This document shows positions 17,692 to 26,249 of a stretch of 64,000 bases of DNA, piece by piece (position 1 is the stretch's first letter; the number at the start of each line of letters is the position of its first letter). The stretch is taken from the NCBI RefSeq assembly GCF_002933875.1, contig NZ_BFAV01000073.1, positions 81,234 through 145,233 on the forward strand. Direction: 5' to 3'. Both the position numbers and the translations under genes were made by a program. The notes beneath the pieces were generated by a model. That model was not told the DNA's origin and did not search any database. It worked only from the letters and a program-made list of their open reading frames with translations. This stretch comes from Desulfocucumis palustris. Lineage in GTDB: Bacteria; Bacillota; Desulfotomaculia; Desulfotomaculales; Desulfocucumaceae.

Positions 17692-18444
17692 ATGGAATTA
17701 AACGATCGGGTAAAAGAAGGCTGGCGGATATCCGCGCGAGGCTACAGCGGGATCGTACAGGCGGAGCTGGATGACGGCGCGGAAAGCCGGTGGGTCTCCG
17801 GGATCCTGGAGATGGCCCCGCGGGAAGGGAGGCTGAAGATACTGGATGTCGGCACCGGGCCGGGCTTTTTCGCAATGATCCTTGCAAAGGCCGGGCATGA
17901 CCTCACCGGAATCGACGCGTCTCCGGATATGCTCCAGTGCGCCCGGGAAAACGTTGCGGAATTCGGCGTTACGGCCAAGTTCCAAGTTATGGACAGCCAG
18001 CAAACGGAGTTTGAGGACAACAGCTTCGATATGGTCATAAGCCGCAATGTGGTATGGACGCTGGTACGTCCGGAGGACGCATACCGGGACTGGCTCAGGA
18101 TACTAAAGCCGGGGGGAAGGGTCCTGATCTTTGACGGAGATATGTCCGAAAGGCGCCGCACTCCAAAAGTAAAGGCCATCGAAAAGGAAAACCGCGCTAA
18201 ATACCTGGAGTTGTACGGCAACCCGCCCATGTCCTTTAAGGATGAAGAGTTTGACAAAGCCCGGGGCTGGAAGGTCGATATGCCTCTGTACAACGAACCC
18301 CGGCCGGAATGGGACGTCAAAACCCTTGAGAAGCTGGGTTATAAAAACGTTAGCAGCGAATATGTCGCGGACCGGGTTCACGATGTGAAGCGCCTGCTGC
18401 TCTACCGCACGAATCCGATGTACCGGGTTTGCGGAGAAAAATAA
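17692..18444 (+). CDS. Class I SAM-dependent methyltransferase between ABC pair and FecB-like gene
   Basis: 250 residues with GGAGGTG before ATG 17692. Motif I LKILDVGTGPGFFAMILA, acidic GIDASPDMLQCAREN, then FDMVISRNVVWTL and LKPGGRVLIFDG. It has the same general N-terminal plan (WRISARGYSGIVQAEL) as the methyltransferase at 6993, though they are clearly diverged. Lies within an iron-type uptake operon. Substrate unknown; modification of an imported chelator or porphyrin-like ligand is conceivable but unproven. Confidence 0.85.
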   Translation: MELNDRVKEGWRISARGYSGIVQAELDDGAESRWVSGILEMAPREGRLKILDVGTGPGFFAMILAKAGHDLTGIDASPDMLQCARENVAEFGVTAKFQVMDSQQTEFEDNSFDMVISRNVVWTLVRPEDAYRDWLRILKPGGRVLIFDGDMSERRRTPKVKAIEKENRAKYLELYGNPPMSFKDEEFDKARGWKVDMPLYNEPRPEWDVKTLEKLGYKNVSSEYVADRVHDVKRLLLYRTNPMYRVCGEK

Positions 18445-18481
18445 AAACTCAATGTTATTTTAATTTTATGGAGAAATGAAA

Positions 18482-19654
18482 ATGAAAAGAAAACTGACAG
18501 CGTTCCTTCTGGCCGCAGTGATGGCCTGTACAATATTACTTTCGGGCTGCTCACGGCCTGAATCCGGGAAAACAGCTTCCGCGCCGCCCGCCGGCCGGGA
18601 AAAAGAAACCGTTACCATCACGGACCTGGCGGGACGTCAGGTTGAGTTGGCGGTGCCCGTTGAAAAAGCCGCGATCAACTGGACCGGTTCCGGCGGGGCG
18701 TTTATGACGATGTCCGCCCTGCTGGGCAAAGACGTTTATAAGTACATCGCCGCATGGGACGGCGGTCTCCAGAAATACCGGTTTGACATGTTTAAACATT
18801 ACAGTTCCGTCATCCCGGAGCTTGCCGACATACCCGTAATCGGCAGTGTCGAGTATGAGGACTTTAATATGGAAAGGCTCATCTCGCTGAAACCGGACGT
18901 TGTCATCCTGACGCTGGGCGTGAAGCAACAGGCTGAAAAAGTTCTCGAAGCCGCCCTGGAGGAGGCGGGGATCCCCCTGGTATATATCGACTATCACGCT
19001 GAGACAATTGAAAACCATTCGAAAACCACGCGCCTCCTGGGCAAATTATTCGGCAAAGAGGAACGGGCGGAGGAAGTCCTCAGTTATTACGTGGATAATA
19101 TAACAATGCTCACCGGCCGTTTGGCAAAACTTACGGACGGGGACAGACCCTCGGTTTACATGGAGACGGGAATGAATCAGGCAAACTACGGCAATACCTA
19201 CGCCAATAATTACATGTGGGGCGGAATGGTTAACAAGGCTCTGGGGGCGAATATCGGCGACGGCGTTGTGGAAAACGCGGGCCCCATTGAAGCTGAATTT
19301 CTTATCTCCCAAAACCCTGATTATATTATCTTAACGGGTTCCTACTGGCCAAATGAACCGACTTCCCTGCGCATGGGATATCTTTCAAAACCGGAAGAAA
19401 CACAAAAACTGTTAAAAGCGTTCACCGACAGGCCCGGCTGGTCTGAGCTCGACGCGGTGAAAAACAAAAAGGTATTCGCCATTCATCACGGTTTGGGCAG
19501 AGAGCTATATGATGTGGCGGCGGTGGCTTTTCTTGCAAAAACCCTGCACCCCGATCTTTTTGAAGACCTGGACCCGATGGCGATGCTTGAGGAATATTAC
19601 CACCGCTTCCTGCCCTATGACCTTTACGGGGTGTGGATGACACAGCTTCAGTAG
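18482..19654 (+). CDS. Iron-complex type substrate-binding lipoprotein (FecB/FepB family)
   Basis: About 390 residues from ATG 18482 (GGAG eight bases before; ATG 18476 is in frame but too close). Lipobox LLSGC ends the signal peptide. Then TITDLAGRQVELAVPVEKAA, the usual start of cluster A-II binding proteins, LKPDVVILT, and the long backbone helix. Family members bind ferric siderophores, heme or cobalamin outside the membrane. It is longer than typical FecB (about 300), with an extended N-lobe around the segment WDGGLQKYRFDMFKHY, seen in some clostridial relatives. Confidence 0.87.
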   Translation: MKRKLTAFLLAAVMACTILLSGCSRPESGKTASAPPAGREKETVTITDLAGRQVELAVPVEKAAINWTGSGGAFMTMSALLGKDVYKYIAAWDGGLQKYRFDMFKHYSSVIPELADIPVIGSVEYEDFNMERLISLKPDVVILTLGVKQQAEKVLEAALEEAGIPLVYIDYHAETIENHSKTTRLLGKLFGKEERAEEVLSYYVDNITMLTGRLAKLTDGDRPSVYMETGMNQANYGNTYANNYMWGGMVNKALGANIGDGVVENAGPIEAEFLISQNPDYIILTGSYWPNEPTSLRMGYLSKPEETQKLLKAFTDRPGWSELDAVKNKKVFAIHHGLGRELYDVAAVAFLAKTLHPDLFEDLDPMAMLEEYYHRFLPYDLYGVWMTQLQ

Positions 19655-19655
19655 G

Positions 19656-20711
19656 ATGGAAATGATTAAAACAAACACACTGGCAAAAGATTATCAGGAG
19701 CGCTCCCGAAAACGCCTGACAAAGCTTACTGTCGGCCTGCTGATCTGTTCTGTGGGCCTGATTGCGGATATCCTCATCGGGCCCAGCTGGCTTACGATTC
19801 AGGAAACTTTTACGGCGCTGTTCAAGCCTGAGGAGGTTGAAACCGCAGTCAGGGTGATCGTGTGGACCTTCCGGTTCCCCGCCACCCTCATGGCGCTGGG
19901 AGTCGGAGCCGCGTTGGGGATTGCCGGCGCAGTGATGCAGACAATCCTGGACAATCCCCTGGCCAGCCCCTATACCCTGGGCATTTCAGCCGGGGCGGGC
20001 TTCGGGGCGGCGCTTGCCATCGTCTTTGGCAGCATGGTGACCACAGCTTTCGGACCATATCTGGTACCGACTTGTGCTTTTTTATTTGCCATGCTGACGA
20101 GCTTCGTGATCTATCTGCTTGGAAAGCTGAAAGGCCTGTCTCCGGCAACCATGGTGCTGAGCGGCATAGGACTGTCCTTCCTGTTTCAGGCTTTGCAGTC
20201 CCTGCTTCAATATATCTCCACTCCGGAGGTGCTGCAGAATATCGTATTCTGGCTTTTTGGCAGCCTTACAAAGTCGAACTGGTTCACGGTCACGCTGATC
20301 TACATCGTTCTTTTAGTTGTGATTCCCGCCATTATGGCGGATTCATGGAGGCTGACGGCATTAAAGCTGGGGGATGAAAAAGCCCGGGGGCTGGGAATTA
20401 ATGTGGAGCGGCTCCGGGTCAAAATGTTCATCCTGGTGTCGATCCTTACCAGCGCGGCGGTGGCGTTTGTGGGGATCATCGGGTTTATCGGCCTTGTGGG
20501 ACCCCATGTGGCACGGATGCTGGTGGGTGAGGATCAGCGTTTCTTTGTGCCTCTTTCGGCAGTCTTCGGCGCCGCGCTGCTTTCATTTGCATCCATAGGG
20601 AGCAAGGTCGTTTCACCCGGGGCGATACTGCCCATTGGCATAGTCACCGCCCTCATCGGCGTACCGTTTTATTTTTCCCTGATACTCAGGGGCAAAAGAG
20701 GGTGGCTGTAA
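19656..20711 (+). CDS. FecCD-family permease (siderophore/heme/cobalamin importer)
   Basis: 351 residues with about ten hydrophobic segments; motifs RFPATLMALGVGAALGIAG, NPLASPYTLGISAGAGFGA and GFIGLVGPHVARML are diagnostic for BtuC/FecCD/FhuB permeases, including the coupling loop. Two bases separate it from the FecB-like gene and its stop overlaps the ATPase start. One permease gene implies a homodimeric channel. Confidence 0.92.
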   Translation: MEMIKTNTLAKDYQERSRKRLTKLTVGLLICSVGLIADILIGPSWLTIQETFTALFKPEEVETAVRVIVWTFRFPATLMALGVGAALGIAGAVMQTILDNPLASPYTLGISAGAGFGAALAIVFGSMVTTAFGPYLVPTCAFLFAMLTSFVIYLLGKLKGLSPATMVLSGIGLSFLFQALQSLLQYISTPEVLQNIVFWLFGSLTKSNWFTVTLIYIVLLVVIPAIMADSWRLTALKLGDEKARGLGINVERLRVKMFILVSILTSAAVAFVGIIGFIGLVGPHVARMLVGEDQRFFVPLSAVFGAALLSFASIGSKVVSPGAILPIGIVTALIGVPFYFSLILRGKRGWL

Positions 20712-21478
20712 TGATCGACATCATTGGTCTTTCTTTTGGATATAAAGAGCAAATGGTATTGAATGACATAAGCTTTGAGGCAAAACCGGGGGAGATAACA
20801 GCCATAATCGGCGCAAACGGGATAGGAAAATCCACTTTGTTAAAAAATGTTTGCGGGCTGTTAGAGGGAGACGGCACGATAAAGATTTGCGGCAAGCCCT
20901 TAAGGGAGTACCGCCCAAGCGAACTGTCAAGCCAGGTCAGTTACCTTTCCCAGGACACGGTCTCCCATGCGCTGCTTACCGTATTTGAGATTGTTTTGCT
21001 TGGCCGCATCGAACGGTTAAGCCAAAGGATCAGCGACGAAGACATCCAGGCGGTGGATGCCGTATTGCACAGGCTGGGAATCGAGTCTTTCGCCTTCCGT
21101 TATATCGGTGAATTGTCAGGGGGGCAGCGTCAGCTTGTTTTTATCGCCCAGGCTTTGATCCGGAACCCGCAAGTTTTGGTTATGGATGAACCCACCAGCA
21201 ATCTCGACCTTAACTATCAATTCCAGATCATGGAGCTGATAAAAAAGCTTACGGTCACAGAAGGCCTGACTACCCTCATAACGCTTCATCAGCTGGAACT
21301 GGCCGCCCGGTTTGCGGAAAAGATTATCGTGCTTGATGGCGGGCGGGTTTACGGAAGCGGCACTCCGTCCGAAGTATTGACCAGGGCTATGCTGCGGGAG
21401 GTATACAGAATGGACGTGGAAATCGTGAACAGTGCGGGAGCGATTCACATCGTACCGATCTGCCGGCATGTGAGTTAG
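20711..21478 (+). CDS. Iron-complex type ABC ATPase (FecE family)
   Basis: About 255 residues. Walker A GANGIGKST, signature LSGGQRQLVFIAQALI, Walker B VLVMDEPTSNLD, switch H (TLHQL). ATG 20711 overlaps the permease stop (TAATG), showing coupling; the in-frame GTG at 20702 is less likely. Last gene of the operon; a GC hairpin follows at 21486-21510. Confidence 0.9.
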   Translation: MIDIIGLSFGYKEQMVLNDISFEAKPGEITAIIGANGIGKSTLLKNVCGLLEGDGTIKICGKPLREYRPSELSSQVSYLSQDTVSHALLTVFEIVLLGRIERLSQRISDEDIQAVDAVLHRLGIESFAFRYIGELSGGQRQLVFIAQALIRNPQVLVMDEPTSNLDLNYQFQIMELIKKLTVTEGLTTLITLHQLELAARFAEKIIVLDGGRVYGSGTPSEVLTRAMLREVYRMDVEIVNSAGAIHIVPICRHVS

Positions 21479-21485
21479 AAGGCAG

Positions 21486-21510
21486 AACCCTGTCCAGCCG
21501 GGACAGGGTT
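21486..21510 (+). terminator. Hairpin at the end of the FecBCE operon
   Basis: AACCCTGTCC (21486-21495) pairs with GGACAGGGTT (21501-21510), loop AGCCG. No strong T run follows, so termination is likely but not certain. Confidence 0.55.
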
Positions 21511-21626
21511 TAAAATATGGCAATCAACATGAAAGAATTTAATGTAAAGCCTCTTTTACTGAAGGCATTACATTGGCAGGTTGGTCTTAATTTAGTACCA
21601 TATTTGTACCGGGGGGTGGTAACGCA

Positions 21627-21908
21627 ATGAATATTAAAGAAGATATTAGGCCTGTTTCTTATATTAAAGCCCATGCGGCTGAGATTCTGGCGCAAGTGAA
21701 CGAGAGCCACAGACCTGTCTATGTTACACAAAACGGAGAGGCCAAGGCGGTCTTGCTGGATACTGAATCCTATGAAAAAATGAAGAAGGCTCTCGGTTTA
21801 TTAAAACTACTGGCCCAAGGAGAACAGGATATAGTCAATGGAAAAGTCTTATCACAGGAAGATTTTTTTTCGGCTATGGATCGTGACTATAACAATACAA
21901 GGCCATGA
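21627..21908 (+). CDS. Phd/YefM-family antitoxin
   Basis: 93 residues. VSYIKAHAAEILAQVNESHRPVYVTQNG plus AKAVLLDTESYEKM is the Phd/YefM fold: a DNA-binding N-terminus and an unstructured C-terminus that caps the toxin. The start GGTGGT site precedes ATG 21627. Its last four bases overlap the next gene. It should repress its own promoter together with the toxin. Confidence 0.9.
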   Translation: MNIKEDIRPVSYIKAHAAEILAQVNESHRPVYVTQNGEAKAVLLDTESYEKMKKALGLLKLLAQGEQDIVNGKVLSQEDFFSAMDRDYNNTRP

Positions 21909-22231
21909 ATAAAAGGACATATCAGGTATTCTGGACACAAACTGCCCAGCAAGATTTTAAAAAAATAATTGAATACATTGCCGCTGATAGTGAAATTCAA
22001 GCCGGGAAAGTTTATCCTGGCATTAAACAAAAAGCTGAACACTTAAGTCAAATGTTCCTACGGGGAAGAATTGTTCCGGAATTAAGATATTACAGTATTT
22101 TAATCTACGGGGAATTAATCAGCCCACCTTGGCGAATTATTTACAAGACTGAGGAAAATAAAGTATGGGTGCTTGCAGTAATTGATGGAAGAAGAAATGT
22201 TGAGGACATATTGCTTGACAGGTTTATTTAA
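21905..22231 (+). CDS. ParE/RelE-superfamily toxin
   Basis: 108 residues: YQVFWTQTAQQDFKKIIEYIA at the start, LYGELISPPWRIIYKT and VIDGRRNVEDIL at the end, matching the ParE/RelE fold. ParE members poison gyrase, RelE members cleave mRNA on ribosomes; the partner being Phd/YefM does not decide between these. The ATGA overlap with the antitoxin gene shows coupled translation. Confidence 0.88.
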   Translation: MNKRTYQVFWTQTAQQDFKKIIEYIAADSEIQAGKVYPGIKQKAEHLSQMFLRGRIVPELRYYSILIYGELISPPWRIIYKTEENKVWVLAVIDGRRNVEDILLDRFI

Positions 22232-22248
22232 CTGGAGATATATCACGA

Positions 22249-22425
22249 ATGCTGTCTTTGTTTGGGGAAAAAGCAAAACTGCTTAGGGTTTAAAACAATA
22301 AACAAGTCCTGGAACGCCTGACGCATATGCAGGGCTTGGAAAATTTTTATCTTGTCGGCGGCACCGCCGTAGCAAGATTTTTTTGCCCCCAGGCATCTCC
22401 CGGTATTCATTATACCTGTCGGTAA
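22249..22425 (+). pseudogene. AbiEii/nucleotidyltransferase-type toxin remnant
   Basis: Reading from ATG 22249 in one frame gives MLSLFGEKAKLLRV, a stop at 22291, and then QVLERLTHMQGLENFYLVGG followed by TAVARFF. FYLVGGTA is the nucleotide-binding start of the DUF1814/AbiEii nucleotidyltransferases, but the DxD part that should follow is absent and the frame soon closes. So the gene has both an internal stop and a lost 3' end. It follows 18 bases after a toxin gene. Confidence 0.6.
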
Positions 22426-22569
22426 ATACCGGCTCGGTAAACCAGAGCCTCTTGCCGCCCGGCTTTGAAATAAAGCGGCTTTTTCAGCTTCTTTGTATCC
22501 CGGATATTGTAATCATCTCCCACCGGTTATATACTAAAAAATAGGAATTAGCTTAGGAGTACTTCCGAC

Positions 22570-23457
22570 ATGGAAAACGACAGGATCGACCATGACCGCC
22601 TGTTTAAAGAACTGCTGGAGACATTTTTTGCCGAATTCATGGTACTATTCTTTCCGGAAGCCGCCCAATCCATTGACCTGAAGCAAATCAAATTTCTCCA
22701 GCAGGAGATATTCACCGACATAACAGCCGGGGAAAAACGCGCAGTGGACATATTGGCGGAGACCCGTCTAAAAAATGAGTCCGGCCTGATCCTGGTCCAT
22801 GTTGAGCCCCAGGCATACGAGCAGAAGAAATTCAACCAGCGGATGTTTATCTACTTCAGCCGGCTGTATGAAAAATACCGGCGCCGGATACTGCCCGTGG
22901 CGGTATTCAGCTATGACCGGGTACGGGATGAGCCGGACAGTTTCGGGCTGGGGTTCCCCTTTCTGGCAGTTTTGAATTTCCGGTTTTACAAACTGGAACT
23001 AAAGAAACTGCACTGGCGGGAATATATCCGCAGCGACAGCCCGGTGGCCGCCGCCCTGTTAAGCAAAATGGGCTATGAGCCGGAAGAAAGAATAAAAGTA
23101 AAGCTGGAATTCATGCGCATGCTGATCCGGATGCAGCTGGACCCGGCCCGGATGGAATTGCTGGCGGGCTTTTTCGAGACCTACCTGAAATTAAACCATG
23201 AGGAAGAAGAACAATATAATCTAGAACTGGGAAAACTGGATCGCAAGGAGGTTGACCAAATTATGCAGATAACCACCAGTTGGCATGAGAAAGGCCGTGC
23301 TGAAGGCATAAGAGAAGGTATCAAAGAAGGCGAAACCAAAAAAGCGCTGGAAACCGCCCGGGCCGCCTTGAAGAAAGGGTTGGCGGAAGATGTAATTATT
23401 GAAATAACCGGCCTGCATGCCGAAGACATTAAGAAGCTGAAGGACCAGTTGAACTAA
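22570..23457 (+). CDS. Rpn-family (PD-(D/E)XK) nuclease/recombination-promoting protein
   Basis: 295 residues. DHDRLFKELLETFFAEFM begins the Rpn/transposase_31-like fold; the catalytic pattern is visible as VDILAETRL...LILVHVEPQ (D, then E-x-Q, the PD-(D/E)XK variant). The C-terminal third is a charged helix with a KGRAEGIREGIKEGETKK segment, typical of these proteins. They are DNA nucleases that promote recA-independent recombination and are often in variable regions. AGGAG precedes the ATG. Confidence 0.82.
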   Translation: MENDRIDHDRLFKELLETFFAEFMVLFFPEAAQSIDLKQIKFLQQEIFTDITAGEKRAVDILAETRLKNESGLILVHVEPQAYEQKKFNQRMFIYFSRLYEKYRRRILPVAVFSYDRVRDEPDSFGLGFPFLAVLNFRFYKLELKKLHWREYIRSDSPVAAALLSKMGYEPEERIKVKLEFMRMLIRMQLDPARMELLAGFFETYLKLNHEEEEQYNLELGKLDRKEVDQIMQITTSWHEKGRAEGIREGIKEGETKKALETARAALKKGLAEDVIIEITGLHAEDIKKLKDQLN

Positions 23458-23899
23458 AGTCGCCAAGGAACATATATCTTTGTTCCCATTTTTCACCGCT
23501 TGCTGCCGGCTTCTTTTTGCCTGTTCCTGAATAGTTACCGGGAACCTGATCAGGTAAATAGTTAAACTAATAACCATGAAGGCTCATACTCTCCGAAAAA
23601 CGGAGGGCTTTTGTGAGTTTATTTTTTGAGATAAGCAAACCATGAAGGTGCCGCACTGCAGAAGCAAGGGCGTTTTCCTGGTTTTTTGTTTTAAACAAAT
23701 TAAAACATTACCGGGATCACAGGGCGTCAGATGAAATAAAGCAAGCTCTACATGGAAAGGCTCTCCATTTCCCGGTTGGGCGGACCGGGCAGGCTAAATC
23801 CGGTGCCGGCCAGCCGCCCGACCTCCTGGAACCGGCCGCTTTTTTTCACGGCCGGTGGGGAAAGTGGGGATTCTTGCCCGCTCCCGGGACGCGCGTTAT
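23458..23899. other. Gene-free stretch with tandem leader-like hairpins
   Basis: No convincing gene. It contains a hairpin at 23583-23617 (inner CTCCG-AAAAA-CGGAG) with a T-rich tail, another at 23637-23688, and an ACCGGCCG/CGGCCGGT inverted repeat at 23831-23856. ACCATGAAGG occurs just before both of the first two hairpins (23573 and 23639). The rest is unremarkable. Confidence 0.6.
23573..23688 (+). terminator. Two consecutive intrinsic-terminator-like hairpins, each starting ACCATGAAGG
   Basis: First: CTCATA...TGTGAG (23583-23617) enclosing CTCCG/CGGAG, then TTTATTTTTT. Second: AACCATGAA (23637-23645) with TTCCTGGTT (23675-23683) and a T run. Either they end the Rpn gene or form an attenuated leader; no promoter was clear upstream. 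Confidence 0.5.
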
Positions 23900-23929
23900 A
23901 ATATTGAATTATAAATAGAGTTCAATATT
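23874..23929 (+). promoter_or_regulatory. Promoter with overlapping palindromic operator before patB
   Basis: TTGCCC (23874-23879), 17 bp, TATAAT (23897-23902). A perfect inverted repeat AATATTGAA (23900-23908) and TTCAATATT (23921-23929) overlaps the -10 box and start site, the position of a repressor operator. The regulator is not in the window. Confidence 0.6.
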
Positions 23930-23953
23930 TTATTGTCGAAAGGATGCTGGTTG

Positions 23954-25180
23954 TTGAAAGTGTTATACAACTTTGATGCAGTAACTGACAGAAAGAATAC
24001 CAATAGCATGAAATGGGACAAGAGTAATAAGTTATTCGGTAGTGATGATTTAATTAATATGTGGGTGGCGGATATGGATTTTCCCTGCCCGGAATTGGTG
24101 GTTAAAGCTGTTAAAGAGCGGGCTGAATACCCTGTTTACGGATACTCTTTTCCTCCGGAGTCATTATACGATGTGATAGTTGAAAGGCTGGACAGAGTTT
24201 ACGGCTGGAAAATAAAAAAGGAGTGGATCGTATTTACGGCCGGGGTGGTTAACGGGTTATACTCGGCAGTCGGGGCTTTTACCAATCCCGGAGACGAGGT
24301 GGTGGTACAGCCGCCGGTATATTATCCGTTTTTTAATGCAGTTAAAGACAATGGCTGCCAGATTTTATACAACCCTTTGGCCTTTGACGGCCAGCGATAT
24401 GCCATGGACCTGGATAACCTGGAAGAGCTTTTTAAAACTGTCACTACCTTTCCGGCACGGGTCCCCCGGATTAAGATGCTTATTTTATGCAGTCCGCATA
24501 ATCCTGTGGGCAGAGTATGGTCGAAGGAAGAGTTGGCCGCTTTGGGAGAAATTTGCCTCAAAAACAACTGTATGCTCATATCTGATGAAATTCACAGTGA
24601 ACTGCTGGTTGGCGATGTTCAGCATACGGTTACCGCGACGATATCCCCGGAGCTTGAACAGCAGACCATCACCTTTTTGTCCGCCAGTAAAACATTTAAT
24701 CTGGCCGGCCTGGCCACTTCTTTTGCCGTTATCCCCAATGATTATTGGCGCGGTGAATTTATAAAATCCAGGGCCGGCCATAACAGCGGCAATTTATTTG
24801 GCTTTGCCGCCCTTGAAGCCGCCTTTCGCCACGGTGACGAATACCTTCGGCAGTTGCTGGTATACTTAAAGGATAATATAAAATTTTTTACCGGTTATAT
24901 AGAAAGCAATATTTCCGGTCTTAAAGTGATTAAGCCGGAAGGGACTTATCTGGTATGGGTAGATATGCGAAAACTGGACATGAATGCCCTGGAACTGCAG
25001 AATTTTATCCGCTGCAAGGCCCGTTTGGCATTGGACGACGGTTACGCCTTCGGACCCGGTGGCGAGGGGTTTCAGAGGTTTAACCTGGCCTGCCCCCGTA
25101 TTGTGCTGCGAGCAGCGCTGGAGAGATTGGAACAGGCTGTTGCGGCAATAAAAGTGACTAACATACCCTTAAATCCTTAA
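23954..25180 (+). CDS. patB: PatB/MalY-type PLP-dependent C-S lyase (cystathionine beta-lyase-like aminotransferase)
   Basis: About 408 residues, fold type I PLP enzyme. WVADMDFPCPELVVKAVKER is the PatB/MalY signature; LILCSPHNPVGRVWSKEEL and ISDEIHSELL hold cofactor contacts, SASKTFNLAGL carries the Schiff-base lysine. It cleaves cystathionine or cysteine S-conjugates to thiol, pyruvate and ammonia in the cytoplasm. The start is TTG 23954 (or 23951), eight bases after AAAGGATG. It is alone between its promoter and the glycosylase gene. Confidence 0.9.
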   Translation: MKVLYNFDAVTDRKNTNSMKWDKSNKLFGSDDLINMWVADMDFPCPELVVKAVKERAEYPVYGYSFPPESLYDVIVERLDRVYGWKIKKEWIVFTAGVVNGLYSAVGAFTNPGDEVVVQPPVYYPFFNAVKDNGCQILYNPLAFDGQRYAMDLDNLEELFKTVTTFPARVPRIKMLILCSPHNPVGRVWSKEELAALGEICLKNNCMLISDEIHSELLVGDVQHTVTATISPELEQQTITFLSASKTFNLAGLATSFAVIPNDYWRGEFIKSRAGHNSGNLFGFAALEAAFRHGDEYLRQLLVYLKDNIKFFTGYIESNISGLKVIKPEGTYLVWVDMRKLDMNALELQNFIRCKARLALDDGYAFGPGGEGFQRFNLACPRIVLRAALERLEQAVAAIKVTNIPLNP

Positions 25181-25226
25181 CTTTGCTGGTAATATATAAA
25201 TGTAATTTAACGGGGAGGGTTGCGGG

Positions 25227-26060
25227 ATGCCTGAGTTACCGGAGATATACCGTCTATCCGAGCAAATGAACAACGAGCTTGCGGGTAAAACAATTAAAGG
25301 CGTCCAGGTGCTGCAGGAAAAGTGCCTTAACATGCCCGCTGAAAGTTTCATTAAAATACTGTCCAACAAACGTATCGAAAATGCCACGTCCAGGGGAAAG
25401 TGGATAGTCATAAAGCTTGAACCTGATTACCGGCTTTTTTTAAGCCTGGGTATGGGAGGAAACGTAATACTGCATGAAAATGGACAGGCTCTGCCGGACA
25501 AATATCAGTTGAGGATTGACTTTCATGACGGGCGGATTCTAACCGTCGGATTCTGGTGGTTTGGATATGCGCATGCCGTGAGCGAAAAGGATTTAGGAAG
25601 CCATAAGATGACCGCGAAGCTTGGCCTTACACCTATAAGGGAAGCCGGTTTCAGCTTGGAACATTTCCTGGGCCTGCTTAAAGGCAGGAAGGGCTCTGTA
25701 AAAAACTTCCTGCTAAACCAGGGCTATATCGCGGGTATAGGAAACGTGTATGTTCAGGACATACTGTTCAGGGCCAGGATGCATCCCGGCAGGAAGTTGC
25801 AGACTCTTACGGATGAAGATAAATCTTTACTTTACAGCAGCATTATGGAAACCCTGGGGGAGGCGGTCAAACTGGGAGGGCTGGCCTATGAAAAAGATCT
25901 TTACGACCGGCCGGGCGGATTCAAGGATTTCCTTGTGGGCTACAGGGAAGGGCAGCCATGCCCTGAATGCGGCGCAACCGTTGAGAAGATAAAAACCGGC
26001 GGCACGGCCTCATATATATGTCCAAACTGTCAGGGGACGGAGGACCCGGTGGATTATTGA
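25227..26060 (+). CDS. Fpg/Nei-family DNA glycosylase
   Basis: 277 residues. Begins PELPEI, where the mature N-terminal Pro and Glu are catalytic. The helix-two-turn-helix region reads NFLLNQGYIAGIGNVYVQDILF, and a C-terminal zinc finger has CPEC...CPNC. Removes oxidised bases and nicks DNA. The N-terminal half (IYRLSEQMNNELAGKTIKGV) is divergent from classical MutM, so it may be one of the clostridial Fpg-like paralogues with different base preference. Confidence 0.88.
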   Translation: MPELPEIYRLSEQMNNELAGKTIKGVQVLQEKCLNMPAESFIKILSNKRIENATSRGKWIVIKLEPDYRLFLSLGMGGNVILHENGQALPDKYQLRIDFHDGRILTVGFWWFGYAHAVSEKDLGSHKMTAKLGLTPIREAGFSLEHFLGLLKGRKGSVKNFLLNQGYIAGIGNVYVQDILFRARMHPGRKLQTLTDEDKSLLYSSIMETLGEAVKLGGLAYEKDLYDRPGGFKDFLVGYREGQPCPECGATVEKIKTGGTASYICPNCQGTEDPVDY

Positions 26061-26249
26061 ACAGTGGTTTTAGAGAATAGCTAATTTTAACTTACCCGGC
26101 GTTATATGGCGGCACGGCTTTGCCAATTTCGGCTTTCATGGCTGGGAAGGCGGGCCGTATACCTTTTTTTGTCACAGTTTGGTGTTATAACCAATATATT
26201 AAGGTAAATGAACCGCTATTTTAAAAAAATGGGATTGGAGTGATTGTTC

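Noticed and set aside
23630..23675. GATAAGCAAACC...GGTGCCGCA resembling a c-di-GMP-I (GEMM) riboswitch
   Set aside because: The second helix and the GCAAAGC core are not matched; the hairpin is better read as a terminator. A covariance search would settle it.
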